64,000 nt of DNA from Neomoorella stamsii. Lineage in GTDB: Bacteria > Bacillota > DSM-521 > Neomoorellales > Neomoorellaceae. Below the pieces are notes generated by a model. The model was not told the DNA's origin. It saw only the letters and a list, made by a program, of their open reading frames with translations, and did not search any database. Positions 17,501 to 26,379 of the stretch are shown here, piece after piece. Position 1 is the first letter of the stretch. The number at the start of each line of letters is the position of its first letter. The position numbers were made by a program, and so were the translations under genes. The stretch is from the NCBI RefSeq assembly GCF_002995805.1, contig NZ_PVXL01000078.1, positions 1-64,000 on the forward strand. Reading direction: 5' to 3'.

Positions 17501-17634
17501 TGCAGGTAGACGGCCCTTCTCCTCTTGAAAAATTTTTCCTGCGGTAGGCCAAAAATGCTGCCGTATCTCTCTTTTTCTGCAAGTACCCAGTTTAAGAGTT
17601 TCCTGAACGGCATCGGACGCATTACGCTACCCAT
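14584..17634 (-). CDS. ygfK: YgfK-like FAD/FeS oxidoreductase (putative selenate reductase subunit family)
   Basis: A 1016-residue protein, close to the usual family length. An N-terminal TIM-barrel domain related to dihydroorotate dehydrogenase covers about 1-430. A GltD-like part follows, with cysteine clusters (CTVGCPIGQDIPEY; CTQHCAAKCTRLDYDEPV), an FAD motif VAIIGAGPSGLAAG and an NAD(P) motif VAVIGGGDVAMDAARA. The C-terminus holds two 4Fe-4S motifs, CLECSFACNICVEVCP near 883 and CNECGNCATFCPYDG near 925. YgfK occurs with SsnA, YgeY and molybdenum hydroxylases in clusters needed for anaerobic purine and urate breakdown. Here ssnA and the hydroxylase lie 28-33 kb away. The next genes downstream lie across the short gap before the gcv region, so it seems monocistronic. 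Confidence 0.9.
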   Translation of the reverse strand: MGSVMRPMPFRKLLNWVLAEKERYGSIFGLPQEKFFKRRRAVYLQLFGEYLENVIGPAAGPHTQLAQNIVAAFLSGGRFFELKTVQVLDQLDIPKPCIDAADECYNVEWSTELAIEEALEEYVKAWFLLHILQKELWGSDQRGFIFNMSVGYDLKGIKSPKVDQFIEGLKDASNTAIFQECKTVLKEEIERFAAVDEGFIDSISPNICNSVTLSTMHGCPPAEIETICRYLLAEKKLHTFVKLNPTLLGYEFVKDALARMGYNYIRLQEESFSHDLQYEDGLALLKRLQGFAQEQERGFGVKLSNTLPVKNTKGELPGEEMYLSGRALYPLTINLASRLAAEFAGRLKISYAGGGDAFNIVRIFATGIWPITVATTLLKPGGYLRLQQIAGELESHLQDRATDTVDVEKLAELAAGAFKAPDYLKEKRGVRSRKLVKKLPLTDCFIAPCTVGCPIGQDIPEYIRLVGEKRYREAYELIIEKNPLPFITGTICTQHCAAKCTRLDYDEPVLIRAIKKVAAENGCRPHEQRDGQATARKTPRVAIIGAGPSGLAAGYFLAKAGMGVTIFDQREKPGGTVEYIIPPFRMAREAIANDLELIKGTGVEFKLGADPDFSVEQLKRDGYKYVYLAIGAGEAKALDLKSGAEKVVSAIEFLEKFKAGRKTVQLGKKVAVIGGGDVAMDAARAALRVEGVERVYIVYRRTKEYMPASREELKAALAEGIILKELLSPYSWSEGVLQCQKMKLSEPDASGRMGVVPLEGEFENMEVDAVISAIGQGVDYSILQKNGIEVNAQGEIAINPATNETNVENVFLGGDALRGPGTIVEAIADGRKVAGAILAREGGLQDAGLRPSFDEGKRLQEIKWKKGILQSPGQDLREEPGRCLECSFACNICVEVCPNRANVAVKTAHGVYRNSNQIIHVDGMCNECGNCATFCPYDGAPYKDKLTLFWREEDFTNSQNNGFLLLAGGEEPVFKLRVGGRVLKVMFDASGRADADLENGILDLVWAAYKGYKYLF

Positions 17635-17729
17635 GCGCTATCCCCCCATAATGAAAATGCAATCCAGTCCCAACTAAAAAATCTGCTTACCTGATAACAT
17701 TTTTTGAAAAGCCGGGCGTTGCCGCCACC

Positions 17730-18665
17730 TTATCTTTCCTCCCGGTCGTAAGGAATGGACAGGGCACCGGGGGCGCCGATGTGTTTCACCAGGGTCTGGC
17801 GGGTGGCAATGATCAGGACCACCAGGGTCAGGATATAGGGTAACATCTTTAAGAAAAAGGAAGGAATGGCGATTTTGGTGGCCGCCTGCAGGGTATAGGT
17901 CAGGGCATCCACGCCGCCAAAGAGATAGGAACCAAGGAGCGCTTTAACAGGGTCCCAGACGGCAAAAATAACCAGGGCCACGGCAATCCAGCCCCGGCCG
18001 GCCGTCATGTTCTCCAGCCAGCTGGGGGCATAGGCCAGGGAAAGAAAGGCGCCGCCGGCCCCGGCCAGCATGCCGCCAATGATGACGTAGAAATAGCGCA
18101 GGGCAAAGACATTGACCCCCAGGGCGTCGGCCGCCGCCGGGTTCTCCCCCACGGCTCGTAAATTCAGGCCCGGCCGGGTACGGTAAAAATAGTACCAGAG
18201 TAACGGTACTAGAATATAGGTCAGGTAAACCAGAGGGTCATGGCGGAATAAGACCGGACCAATAAGGGGGATATCCACCAGGAAGGGTATGGCCACGGGC
18301 TTGAAGCTTAAGGGCAGGGGAATACCAACATAGGGTTTGCCCAAAAAACCGCTTAAACCGGTACCAAACATGGTCAGGGCCAGGCCGGTTACCACCTGGT
18401 TGGCCCTCAGGGTGATGGTCAAAAAGGCAAAGATGGCTGCCATCAACCCGGCCGCCAGCAGGGCCACCAGGAAGCCCAGCCAGGGGTTACCCGTGCGCAC
18501 CGCTACCATGAAGCCGGTCACAGCTCCCACCAGCATCATGCCTTCCACCCCCAGGTTTAAAACTCCAGCCCGCTCGGCCAGGATTTCCCCCAGGGCGGCA
18601 TAAAGGATGGGCGTACCGGCAGTTATGGCTGCAGCCAGGGTGGCGATCCAGACAGAATTTTCCAT
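17730..18665 (-). CDS. ABC transporter permease 2 (BMP/nucleoside type)
   Basis: I chose ATG 18665 because AAGGAGGG precedes it; a frame from 18689 places that site inside the gene. About 311 residues with eight or more membrane segments and the branched-chain-type permease pattern (GTPILYAALGEILAERAGVLNLGVEGMM, landmark near 12-39; LRAVGENPAAADALGVN; GRGWIAVALVIFA). It matches the second permease of nucleoside importers such as NupQ. It lies next to the first permease gene, whose stop is 1-2 bases upstream of this start. Confidence 0.92.
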   Translation of the reverse strand: MENSVWIATLAAAITAGTPILYAALGEILAERAGVLNLGVEGMMLVGAVTGFMVAVRTGNPWLGFLVALLAAGLMAAIFAFLTITLRANQVVTGLALTMFGTGLSGFLGKPYVGIPLPLSFKPVAIPFLVDIPLIGPVLFRHDPLVYLTYILVPLLWYYFYRTRPGLNLRAVGENPAAADALGVNVFALRYFYVIIGGMLAGAGGAFLSLAYAPSWLENMTAGRGWIAVALVIFAVWDPVKALLGSYLFGGVDALTYTLQAATKIAIPSFFLKMLPYILTLVVLIIATRQTLVKHIGAPGALSIPYDREER

Positions 18666-18666
18666 A

Positions 18667-19767
18667 TTATTTTCCCTCCTTACGGCCAAAGTGCAGGCGG
18701 TAGCGGGTTAAAATCTCGCCTCCCAGGACAAAGAAAAGGATGGCTCCCTGGAGCATGGATACCGTCGCCGCCGGCACGCCGGAAGTCTGGACGCTGTAAC
18801 CCCCGACAATGAGGCCGCCAAAAAGGAAAGATACCAGGATGATGGTCGCCGGGTGGAGTTTGGCCAGCCAGGCAATAATAATGGCCGTATAACCATACCC
18901 CGGGGAAATACCGTGCTGCAGGCGGTGGGTAATGCCCGCCACCTCGCTCATGCCGGCCAGGCCGGCCAGGGCGCCGCTCAACAGCATGACCAGGATAATA
19001 TTGCGCTCAATTTTAATCCCTGCATAGCGGGCGGCCCGGGGGCTTTCACCAATAACCCGGATTTCGTAGCCCCAGCGGGTACGCCAGAGAATAATGGTCA
19101 GCATAATAGCAGCCAGCAGGGCAAAAATCAGACCAAGGTGGACGCGAGTGCCGGCAATGGTCGGCAGGATTGCCGCCTTGCTGAAGGGTGCGGTCAGGGG
19201 GAAATTAAATCCTTTGGGGTCCTTCCAGGGTCCGTAAACCAGGTAATCCACCCAGAGGATGGCCACATAGTTTAACATTAAAGTAGTAATGACTTCATTT
19301 ACACCCCACCTGGCTTTGGGCAATGCCGGCAACACGGCCCAGAGGCCGCCCATAGCGATACCGGCTACAAACATGGCCGGTAGCATGAGGTAGGCCGGCA
19401 GGTGGGGAAAGTAAAGGGCTACAAAGCTGGCGCCAAAGGCGCCCATATAAAATTGTCCTTCCGCCCCTATATTCCACAGGAGCATGCGGAAGGCTACGGA
19501 AACGCCCAGGCCCGCCAGCATCAAAGGGATGGCCTTGACGACGGTTTCCGACAGGCCGTACTTGGAGCCAACGACGCCATAAAGCATGCTCTGGTAGACC
19601 TTTAAGGGGTTAAATCCTGTCGCTGCCAGGAAGATGGCCCCCACCCCCAGGGCCAGGATGACGGCAATGACAGGAACTATCACCGCCATGACCCGCGAGG
19701 GCTCGAGGCGTTTTTCCCAGGTGATCAGGGGTGCCGGGGCCGGCCCCGGTAAGGAAGATCCAACCAT
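18667..19767 (-). CDS. ABC transporter permease 1 (BMP/nucleoside type)
   Basis: A 366-residue membrane protein with about nine hydrophobic segments, starting with a cytoplasmic proline-rich tail. Family landmarks are LMLAGLGVSVAFRMLLWNIG, GVNEVITTLMLNYVAI and RVIGESPRAARYAGI. It pairs with the permease encoded next and the ATPase encoded before it; the start codon shares a base with the ATPase stop. NupP-like by arrangement. Confidence 0.92.
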   Translation of the reverse strand: MVGSSLPGPAPAPLITWEKRLEPSRVMAVIVPVIAVILALGVGAIFLAATGFNPLKVYQSMLYGVVGSKYGLSETVVKAIPLMLAGLGVSVAFRMLLWNIGAEGQFYMGAFGASFVALYFPHLPAYLMLPAMFVAGIAMGGLWAVLPALPKARWGVNEVITTLMLNYVAILWVDYLVYGPWKDPKGFNFPLTAPFSKAAILPTIAGTRVHLGLIFALLAAIMLTIILWRTRWGYEIRVIGESPRAARYAGIKIERNIILVMLLSGALAGLAGMSEVAGITHRLQHGISPGYGYTAIIIAWLAKLHPATIILVSFLFGGLIVGGYSVQTSGVPAATVSMLQGAILFFVLGGEILTRYRLHFGRKEGK

Positions 19768-21284
19768 CAGGCACTAACCTCCATTCTTTTCGCTCCGGCC
19801 ATCATCAGGCCTAACTCCTCAACGCTGGCCTCTTCGGCAGCCACCAGGCCCATAATTTCACCTTCATACATGACGGCAATGCGGTCGGCCAGGCGGAAAA
19901 GCTCTTCCAGGTCTTCGGAGATTAAGAGGATGGCCGTCCCGGCAGCCCGTTGCTCCAGGAGCAGCCGGTGCACTGTTTCGGTGGCGCCGACATCCAGGCC
20001 CCGGGCCGGGTAAACGGCTACCAGGAGGCGCGGCCGGGTGGAAATCTCCCGTGCCAGGAGCAACCGCTGCAGGTTGCCGCCGGACATCATCTTCACCGGG
20101 GCATCCAGGCCGGCCATCTTGACCTGAAAGCGTTCCACCAGCTCCCTGGCCCACTGGCGCGCCGCCCGCCTGTTGAGGAGGGCCCGGCCCCAGCGGGGGT
20201 GGCGGTATTCCTTGAGGAGCAGGTTATCGACAGCCCCCAGGTTGGGTACCAGACCCATGCCCAGGCGATCCTCGGGTATATAACCCACCCCGGCGTTAAT
20301 TACCCGGCAGGGATCGCACTGGCCTAACTCCTGGCCGGCGACGGTAATAGTGCCACCCTGGCAGGGTCTTAAACCCGCAATAACCTCTGCCAGCTCGCGC
20401 TGGCCATTACCGGCCACCCCGGCTATACCAAGGATCTCGCCGGCATAAACTGCCAGATTTATGCCCCTTAAGGCCGGCAGGCCTTTATCGTTTAAGGCCT
20501 TTAAATTCTTTATCTCCAGGACTTTATCGCCTTTCCGGGCTGCAGGTTTATTCACCTGCCATAAGATCTCCCGGCCGACCATCATCCGGGCCAGTTCCTT
20601 CTCGTTTGTTGCGCTTTTTTTGACGGTGGCTACGGTTTTACCGCCCCGTAAAATCGTAATGGTGTCGGCAGCATCCATAACTTCCTGCAGTTTATGGGTA
20701 ATAAAGATTACGGCGCAGCCCCGGGCGGCCATCTTCTTCAGCGTCTGGTACAGGTCCCGGGCTTCCTGGGGGGTCAAAACCGCCGTCGGCTCATCCAGGA
20801 TCAACACCCGGGCATGGCGATACAAAAGCTTAATAATCTCCACCCGCTGCTGTTCGCCTACCGAAAGCTGCCAGATACGGGCCTGGGGATCTACCCGGAG
20901 TCCATATTCTTTAGAAAGGGCGGCTATCTCCCCGGCCAGCTTATTTAAGTTGAGTTTGAGGCCACCCTTTAAGCCTAAGGCCACGTTTTCCGTCACCGTA
21001 AAGGGCGCCACCAGGCGGAAATGCTGGTGGACCATGCCGATGCCCGCCGCAATGGCATCCCGGGGTGAACGGAAATTCGCCCTCTGACCATTTATATAGA
21101 TTTCACCACCATCGGGCCGGTACAGCCCGGTAAGGATGCTCATGAGGGTGCTCTTACCGGCCCCGTTTTCCCCCAGCAGGGCATGAATTTCCCCCGCCTG
21201 GACGGATAGATTAACCCCGTCGTTGGCCACCACACCGGGGAAAACCTTGGTTATTCCCCGCATCTCTACCAGGGGTACTGCCAT
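19767..21284 (-). CDS. ABC transporter ATP-binding protein, two nucleotide-binding domains
   Basis: A 505-residue protein with two fused ABC domains. The first has Walker A GENGAGKST near 38, signature LSVGEQQRVEI near 145 and Walker B VLILDEP. The second, from about 255, has GVAGNGQRELAE in place of a classic Walker A and MSGGNLQRLLLARE as signature. This degenerate second site is normal for the sugar/nucleoside subfamily (NupO-like). It energises import by the two permeases. It sits 180 bases after the binding-protein gene, separated by a terminator-like hairpin. Confidence 0.93.
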   Translation of the reverse strand: MAVPLVEMRGITKVFPGVVANDGVNLSVQAGEIHALLGENGAGKSTLMSILTGLYRPDGGEIYINGQRANFRSPRDAIAAGIGMVHQHFRLVAPFTVTENVALGLKGGLKLNLNKLAGEIAALSKEYGLRVDPQARIWQLSVGEQQRVEIIKLLYRHARVLILDEPTAVLTPQEARDLYQTLKKMAARGCAVIFITHKLQEVMDAADTITILRGGKTVATVKKSATNEKELARMMVGREILWQVNKPAARKGDKVLEIKNLKALNDKGLPALRGINLAVYAGEILGIAGVAGNGQRELAEVIAGLRPCQGGTITVAGQELGQCDPCRVINAGVGYIPEDRLGMGLVPNLGAVDNLLLKEYRHPRWGRALLNRRAARQWARELVERFQVKMAGLDAPVKMMSGGNLQRLLLAREISTRPRLLVAVYPARGLDVGATETVHRLLLEQRAAGTAILLISEDLEELFRLADRIAVMYEGEIMGLVAAEEASVEELGLMMAGAKRMEVSA

Positions 21285-21418
21285 AAAAAAATGCCTCCCT
21301 CAAAACCTTCTCGCTTATAATTCGCTCTGTGAAGGCGAATTCCTGCTCTAAAATATAATTTATAATTAAATTTTGGCTATATTAGTATTGTATCACTTAA
21401 CTCCCGGCTTATAGTTAA

Positions 21419-21443
21419 GGCCGTGGAAATAAATTCCACGGCC
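21419..21443 (-). terminator. Hairpin after the BMP binding-protein gene
   Basis: GGCCGTGGAA (21419-21428) and TTCCACGGCC (21434-21443) form a perfect 10-bp stem, followed on the minus strand by TTAACTATAA. It may be a partial terminator that lowers expression of the transporter genes relative to the binding protein. Confidence 0.65.
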
Positions 21444-21464
21444 TCCTGGCTTAACGCGCTCCTT

Positions 21465-22610
21465 TTATTTCGGGATCTCGCCTTCTACACCTTCGACAAA
21501 CCAGTTAAAACCGAGGACATCTTCGTGGCTCATCTTCTGGCCTTCCTGTACCCGGATTTTGCCGCTCTGGTCCTTGATGGGACCCTGGAAGACGTAGAAC
21601 TTACCGTCAATAATCTCCTGCTTCTTCTGATTTACCAGGTCGCGAACCTCCTGGGGTACCTTGTCACTGAAGGGACCCAGGTCAACAATACCGTCTTTCA
21701 TGGTCCCGTAGTAGTCTTCTGATTTCCATGTCCCGTTCTTGACGGCTTCCACTGTTTTAACATAGTACGGGCCCCAGTTCCAGATTGGCGATGTCAGGTT
21801 GGCATTGGGGGCGAACTGGCGCATGTCACTGTTATAGCCAATACCGTATTTGCCGCGCTCCTGGGCCGCCTGCTGGGGCCCGGGCGTATCCTGGTGCTGG
21901 GCAATGACATCGGCGCCCGCATCTAAAAGGCTCAGGGCTGCCTGCTTTTCGGCTGCCGGGTCGTACCAGGTATTGGTCCAGACTACCTTTACCTTGACGT
22001 TGGGGTTAACTGAACGCGCCCCCAGGGTAAAGGCGTTGATGCCGCGGATCACTTCCGGAATGGGATGGGCCGCCACATAACCCAGGATATTGGACTTGGT
22101 CATTTTGCCGGCCACCATGCCCGAGAGATACCGGGGTTCTTCCATGGCACCAAAGTAAGTGCCGACATTCTTGGCCGTCTTATAGCCGGAGCAATGCAAA
22201 AAGACCATGTCGGGATACTTTTCGGCCACTTTAATGACGTAATCCATATAACCAAAGCTGGTGGCAAAGATTACCTTATTACCCTTTTCCGCCAGTTCCG
22301 TTAAAACCCGCTCCACGTCAGCCCCTTCGGGGACGCTTTCCATATAAGTATTGGCGTCCACCCAAGGTAACTTCTCAGCCAAATACTTGCGGCCCTGGTC
22401 ATGGGCCCAGGTCCAGCCAGCGTCGCCCACGGGTCCCACGTAAATAAAGGCTACCTTAAACTTCTCGTCTTTAGCCTGCCCACCGGCCGCCGGCTTTTCC
22501 CCACCCTTGCTGTCACCGGCGGGCTTCTGGCCGCCGCAGCCGGCGGCAGCTACCGCTACCACCAGGGCCAGCAGTAGCACTAGTATGAAACGCCATCCTT
22601 TGCGCATCAT
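21465..22610 (-). CDS. BMP-family substrate-binding lipoprotein (nucleoside/purine importer)
   Basis: A 381-residue lipoprotein: hydrophobic leader then lipobox AAAGC at about residue 25 and a Gly/Lys linker. The Bmp domain (PF02608 type) shows FKVAFIYVGPVGDAGWTWAHDQGR and DVIAQHQDTPGPQQAA. Such proteins bind nucleosides or purines and feed an ABC importer, here the three genes downstream. A purine riboswitch about 220 bases upstream supports a purine-related ligand. The only in-frame starts are the two ATGs at 22610 and 22607, yet the Shine-Dalgarno sequence lies about 36 bases away across a hairpin. Confidence 0.92.
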   Translation of the reverse strand: MMRKGWRFILVLLLALVVAVAAAGCGGQKPAGDSKGGEKPAAGGQAKDEKFKVAFIYVGPVGDAGWTWAHDQGRKYLAEKLPWVDANTYMESVPEGADVERVLTELAEKGNKVIFATSFGYMDYVIKVAEKYPDMVFLHCSGYKTAKNVGTYFGAMEEPRYLSGMVAGKMTKSNILGYVAAHPIPEVIRGINAFTLGARSVNPNVKVKVVWTNTWYDPAAEKQAALSLLDAGADVIAQHQDTPGPQQAAQERGKYGIGYNSDMRQFAPNANLTSPIWNWGPYYVKTVEAVKNGTWKSEDYYGTMKDGIVDLGPFSDKVPQEVRDLVNQKKQEIIDGKFYVFQGPIKDQSGKIRVQEGQKMSHEDVLGFNWFVEGVEGEIPK

Positions 22611-22655
22611 GGGTCCACAGCTTCCATTCGAAGCTGTGGATTTACACCTCCTCCC
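22611..22655 (-). promoter_or_regulatory. Shine-Dalgarno site and start codon separated by a hairpin
   Basis: GGGAGGAGGTG (22646-22655 on the plus strand) is followed by an 11-bp perfect stem with a 5-base loop (22614-22640) and then ATG. Folding would bring the two within normal distance. No start codon occurs in frame between them. The rest of the leader, 22656-22830, shows no clear terminator. Confidence 0.65.
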
Positions 22656-22830
22656 TTAAATTTTCCCGCGCTGTACTCAGAAGCTGACATACCTTAGCCC
22701 GCGCGACACCCCTCCCTCTTTCAGTATTCTTCAGGGCAATTCATTCCCGGTAATATTTCCCGGGGCTGTTAGCAACATTGAACACGGCAACGAAAAACCA
22801 GGTGCCCGTCGCGCTGCCAAAGGTTAACCT

Positions 22831-22900
22831 CCTTCGTAGCCAAGGTGATTCCGGTCACCTGGTAGATACTCCCGAACCCATTTCCGGGATTATACGAAGA
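22831..22900 (-). promoter_or_regulatory. Purine riboswitch (guanine-type)
   Basis: On the minus strand the aptamer has TTCGTATAATCCC, ATGGG, GTATCTACCAGGTGACCGG and GGCTACGAAGG, matching the conserved junction of purine riboswitches. The specificity base is C, so guanine, hypoxanthine or xanthine is the expected ligand. The base before it is G where A is usual. A promoter-like TTGCAT (22954-22959) and TATTAT (22930-22935), 18 bases apart, lies upstream. The target is the BMP importer. Confidence 0.9.
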
Positions 22901-23075
22901 CTTCAATTTGAAGACTTCCGCTTTGTATAATAATAGAGTATTATTCGCCGTTCATGCAAAAAATCCTGCCGGACAACAATCTCTTCATTAAAGTAATTTT
23001 AATTAAGGAAAATTTAAAGGAAAATAACTTCCGGCGTAGAATATTATATCCCTAAAAATTTTAGGGAGAAAGTCC

Positions 23076-24251
23076 ATGTTTGCCGACTTATTGGCTGCCA
23101 GGATTGATAATCTGGGTACAGAAACGGCCTTCCTCGTTCTGGCAAGGGCCAGGGCCCTGGAAGCCCAGGGTAGGGAAATCATTCACCTGGAAATCGGCGA
23201 GCCCGATTTCGATACCCCGCGCAACATAATTGAAGCCGGCATTCGGGCTTTAAATGCAGGTTACACCCACTATACCCCCGCCCCCGGCCTGCCGGAAGTG
23301 CGGGCGGCCATCGCCGAGTATGCCACCAAACAAAAAGGCGTTCCCTATACTGCTGAGGAAGTCGTCATCACCCCCGGCGGGAAACCCATAATCTTTTTCA
23401 CCATCCTGGCCCTAGTCAATCCCGGCGATGAGGTCATCTACCCCAACCCCGGTTTCCCCATTTACGAATCGGTCATTAATTTTGTGGGAGGCAAAGCCGT
23501 CACCCTTCCCCTCAGGGAAGAGAACGACTTCCGCCTGGACGTCGGCGAACTGGCAGCTTTAATTACCCCCAAGACCAAACTCCTGATCCTCAATTCCCCG
23601 GCCAACCCCACCGGCGGCGTCCTTACTCCAGAAGACGTGGCCCGCATTGCCGATCTGGTAAGGGGGAGGAACATCTTTGTCCTCTCCGACGAAATCTACG
23701 ACCGCATCGTCTATGATGGCGTCCGGCCGGTTTCCATTGCCGCCCAACCCGGCATGAAAGATTGGACCATTATTTTAGACGGTTTCTCCAAGACCTACGC
23801 CATGACCGGCTGGCGGCTGGGTTTCGGTCTCATGCACCGGGAACTAGCCGAAGCTATAGCCCAGTTGATGGTCAACTCCAATTCCTGCACGGCAGCCTTC
23901 ACCCAGAAGGCGGGCCAGGAAGCCCTGACGGGACCCCAGGATGCCGCCGCGGCCATGGTGGCCGAATTTAAAAAGCGGCGCGACTTTATTGTTGACGGTC
24001 TGAACAGCATCCCCGGCATCACCTGCAAGCGCCCCCTAGGTTCTTTCTACGTCTTCCCCAACATTAAAGGCCTGGGACGTTCCAGCCAAGAATTGGTAAC
24101 CTTCCTCATGGAAAAGGCTGGTGTGGCCGCTTTAAGCGGCGCGGCCTTCGGCAAATACGGCGAAGGTTATCTGCGCCTTTCCTATGCCAACTCGATAGAA
24201 AACATTGAAAAGGCCTTGGTAAAGATTGCCGCTGTTGTGAAAGTGCTATGA
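23076..24251 (+). CDS. Class I PLP-dependent aminotransferase (aspartate aminotransferase-like)
   Basis: A 391-residue protein of normal length. Landmarks are EIGEPDFDTP near 39, YTPAPGLPEVR, NSPANPTGG near 173 and the PLP lysine Lys239 in DGFSKTYAMTGWRLGFG. It transfers amino groups between amino acids and 2-oxo acids; the exact substrate cannot be read. It is monocistronic and divergent from the purine importer. TTAGGGAGAAAG precedes the start. Confidence 0.9.
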   Translation: MFADLLAARIDNLGTETAFLVLARARALEAQGREIIHLEIGEPDFDTPRNIIEAGIRALNAGYTHYTPAPGLPEVRAAIAEYATKQKGVPYTAEEVVITPGGKPIIFFTILALVNPGDEVIYPNPGFPIYESVINFVGGKAVTLPLREENDFRLDVGELAALITPKTKLLILNSPANPTGGVLTPEDVARIADLVRGRNIFVLSDEIYDRIVYDGVRPVSIAAQPGMKDWTIILDGFSKTYAMTGWRLGFGLMHRELAEAIAQLMVNSNSCTAAFTQKAGQEALTGPQDAAAAMVAEFKKRRDFIVDGLNSIPGITCKRPLGSFYVFPNIKGLGRSSQELVTFLMEKAGVAALSGAAFGKYGEGYLRLSYANSIENIEKALVKIAAVVKVL

Positions 24252-24309
24252 GATAACATCCCCCTTCAATAAATCTCGCAAAATAAAAGATTGAAGCGCA
24301 GCATAAAGG

Positions 24310-25239
24310 CTAGATTCCATGCGAATGCATATTCTCCTGTGAAGTTATATCCCAGCATTCCCCTTCATCTTTTTCTTTTGCAGCTGAGTATTGCAGGATT
24401 ATAACGGCTGCTATAATCATCATACTACCAAGGAACTGAGTTGCGGTCATTCTTTCCCGGAAAATCAGTGCGGACAAAAACATAGTTACCGGTGCTTCGA
24501 CAGTACTAATAATGCTGGCCTTAACGGGACCGACCAGTCTAACACTGATCCATAAAAATACCAGCCCGAAAACTGTAAAAATAACTATACTGGCCATTAA
24601 AACCCAGTTCCCCAGCGATATATCAAAAAGAATCCCCCTGCTCACCAGGCCCGCCAGGCCGTATGATATAGTCGCTCCCATCATAATATACATAGTTACC
24701 ACGATAGGTTCAATTTTTTTCATTATATTTGTTCCTATTATTAAATAGGTGGCATAAAGCATAGCTGCCCCTATGCCGTAAATGATTCCTGCCAAATTAA
24801 CTCTGACAAAAGAAGACCTGAGCAATAGAACAAGACCCAGGGTAGCCAGTACCAAAGCTATTCCTTTCTGCCTCGTTAATTTTTCCATTCTCAAAAAAGC
24901 TGCACTTACCGCAACAAAACTGGGATAAAGGTAAAGCAAGATGCAGGCCAGAGAAGCAGGTATAGTAGTAAAAGAGAGCATATAAAGCCCCGACATGCCC
25001 GCATAAACTAATGCCCCGAATAAAATTAATTTTACGACCATACGAGCGGAGAGTTTTCTGTCGCCCCAGTAAATTCTTTTGTATAACCAGATAATCAATA
25101 CTACCCCGAGGAAGCGCAATAACAAGACTGTAATTACGTTTAACCCACTATGGTAGGCAATTTTAGCAAGAACAGGGGCAATTCCGTAGGCGATCCCGGA
25201 AATTAACGCCGCAAGCGTGCCCAACTTTATTTTATTCAC
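24310..25239 (-). CDS. EamA/DMT-family transporter
   Basis: About 309 residues from GTG 25239, which has GGGAGGT at a proper distance; the ATG at 25245 is too close to it. Ten hydrophobic segments in two EamA repeats (GIAYGIAPVLAKIAY near the start; GIGAAMLYATYLIIG in the middle). Members export or import amino acids and other metabolites. Last gene of the minus-strand run, after the arginase-family gene, so it might export an end product (inference). Confidence 0.85.
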   Translation of the reverse strand: MNKIKLGTLAALISGIAYGIAPVLAKIAYHSGLNVITVLLLRFLGVVLIIWLYKRIYWGDRKLSARMVVKLILFGALVYAGMSGLYMLSFTTIPASLACILLYLYPSFVAVSAAFLRMEKLTRQKGIALVLATLGLVLLLRSSFVRVNLAGIIYGIGAAMLYATYLIIGTNIMKKIEPIVVTMYIMMGATISYGLAGLVSRGILFDISLGNWVLMASIVIFTVFGLVFLWISVRLVGPVKASIISTVEAPVTMFLSALIFRERMTATQFLGSMMIIAAVIILQYSAAKEKDEGECWDITSQENMHSHGI

Positions 25240-25362
25240 CCGCATACCTCCCAAAAAATGGGCGGCGCCCGGGCAATCCCTTAAAATTACTTAGCCCAGG
25301 CCGCATACAGATTTGATATGAACAGCCTCGTAAGGTATTGTTCTGGAAGATAGCGGGCAAAA

Positions 25363-26355
25363 TTACCCGTAAATCCGTTTTTTAGTAGCACCTATGAATT
25401 GCATGCACAGCGACGCGGCCGTTAAAGAGGTAAGGTTTTGAACATCCCATGGTGGAGATACCTCCAGGAGATCCATACCACGGCAGAGAGGATGCTGCCC
25501 GATGGTCCAAATTGCTTCTAATAGATGGTAAGAAGTTAATCCACCCGTGTTGGGGGCGCATGTTCCGGGAGCATAGGCTGAATCTAAACAATCTATATCG
25601 ACACTGATCCAGATAGCCTCCGTGCCATCACCGGCTATTTCCAGGGCCTGTTCAACTACATCTTCGATGCCCCGTTTATGCACTTCCCGAGCCGGAATTA
25701 CAGTTATCCCCTGCTCTTTACAATAGTTCCCATAATATCTCGAGGCCAGCCAACCGTTAATGCCAATTTCCACGAGATTTTTAGGTTGTAATGGATTCTT
25801 TTCCGGTTCTTCCATCAACCTGCGGAAAGGAGTCCCGCTCGAAATCATACCATGATGATTTTTCCTGACATCCAGGTGGGCGTCAAACATTATGACACCC
25901 ACATTTCCATTGACATTATTCATCAGTGATTTAACATGTGGATAGGTTAAACCGTGGTCCCCGCCCAGGATTAAAGGGGTTACACCCTGTTTAATAATCT
26001 CTGTTATTACTATCTCAACCCTCTTATGAGTTTCCAATACATCGGTAAAAATTACATCTATATTACCAAAATCACTGATCTTTAGACCTTTAAGGTCAAA
26101 ATCAAGGCTTGGCTCATATATGTTCGAAAAAACCAGGCTATTTCTTATGCTTTCCGGCCCGAAACGACAGCCAGGTCGATACATAACAGAAGTATCAAAA
26201 GGAACGCCAACGATACCCAGATCTACAGTATCCATCTGCCTCCAGTCGCCCATAATCTCTGCCAATTTGACATCATAATCGTCCGGGCAAAAACTACCAT
26301 AGCCTTTGGCTGATAGTAAATACCTTTCTGCTTCCTCATTAAGTCTCATAACCAT
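25363..26355 (-). CDS. Arginase/agmatinase-family ureohydrolase
   Basis: A 330-residue protein with the manganese-binding motifs of the family: GGDHGLTYP near 132, DAHLDVR near 158 (DAHxD), and SVDIDCLDSAYAPGT near 253. The family splits guanidino compounds (arginine, agmatine, guanidinobutyrate, formimidoylglutamate) to urea or formamide and an amine. The substrate is unclear; the cluster context suggests a guanidino or formimino intermediate. It lies 24 bases after an M20 hydrolase gene. Confidence 0.85.
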   Translation of the reverse strand: MVMRLNEEAERYLLSAKGYGSFCPDDYDVKLAEIMGDWRQMDTVDLGIVGVPFDTSVMYRPGCRFGPESIRNSLVFSNIYEPSLDFDLKGLKISDFGNIDVIFTDVLETHKRVEIVITEIIKQGVTPLILGGDHGLTYPHVKSLMNNVNGNVGVIMFDAHLDVRKNHHGMISSGTPFRRLMEEPEKNPLQPKNLVEIGINGWLASRYYGNYCKEQGITVIPAREVHKRGIEDVVEQALEIAGDGTEAIWISVDIDCLDSAYAPGTCAPNTGGLTSYHLLEAIWTIGQHPLCRGMDLLEVSPPWDVQNLTSLTAASLCMQFIGATKKRIYG

Positions 26356-26379
26356 ACTCCTCTCACGTTGTTTTATTGA

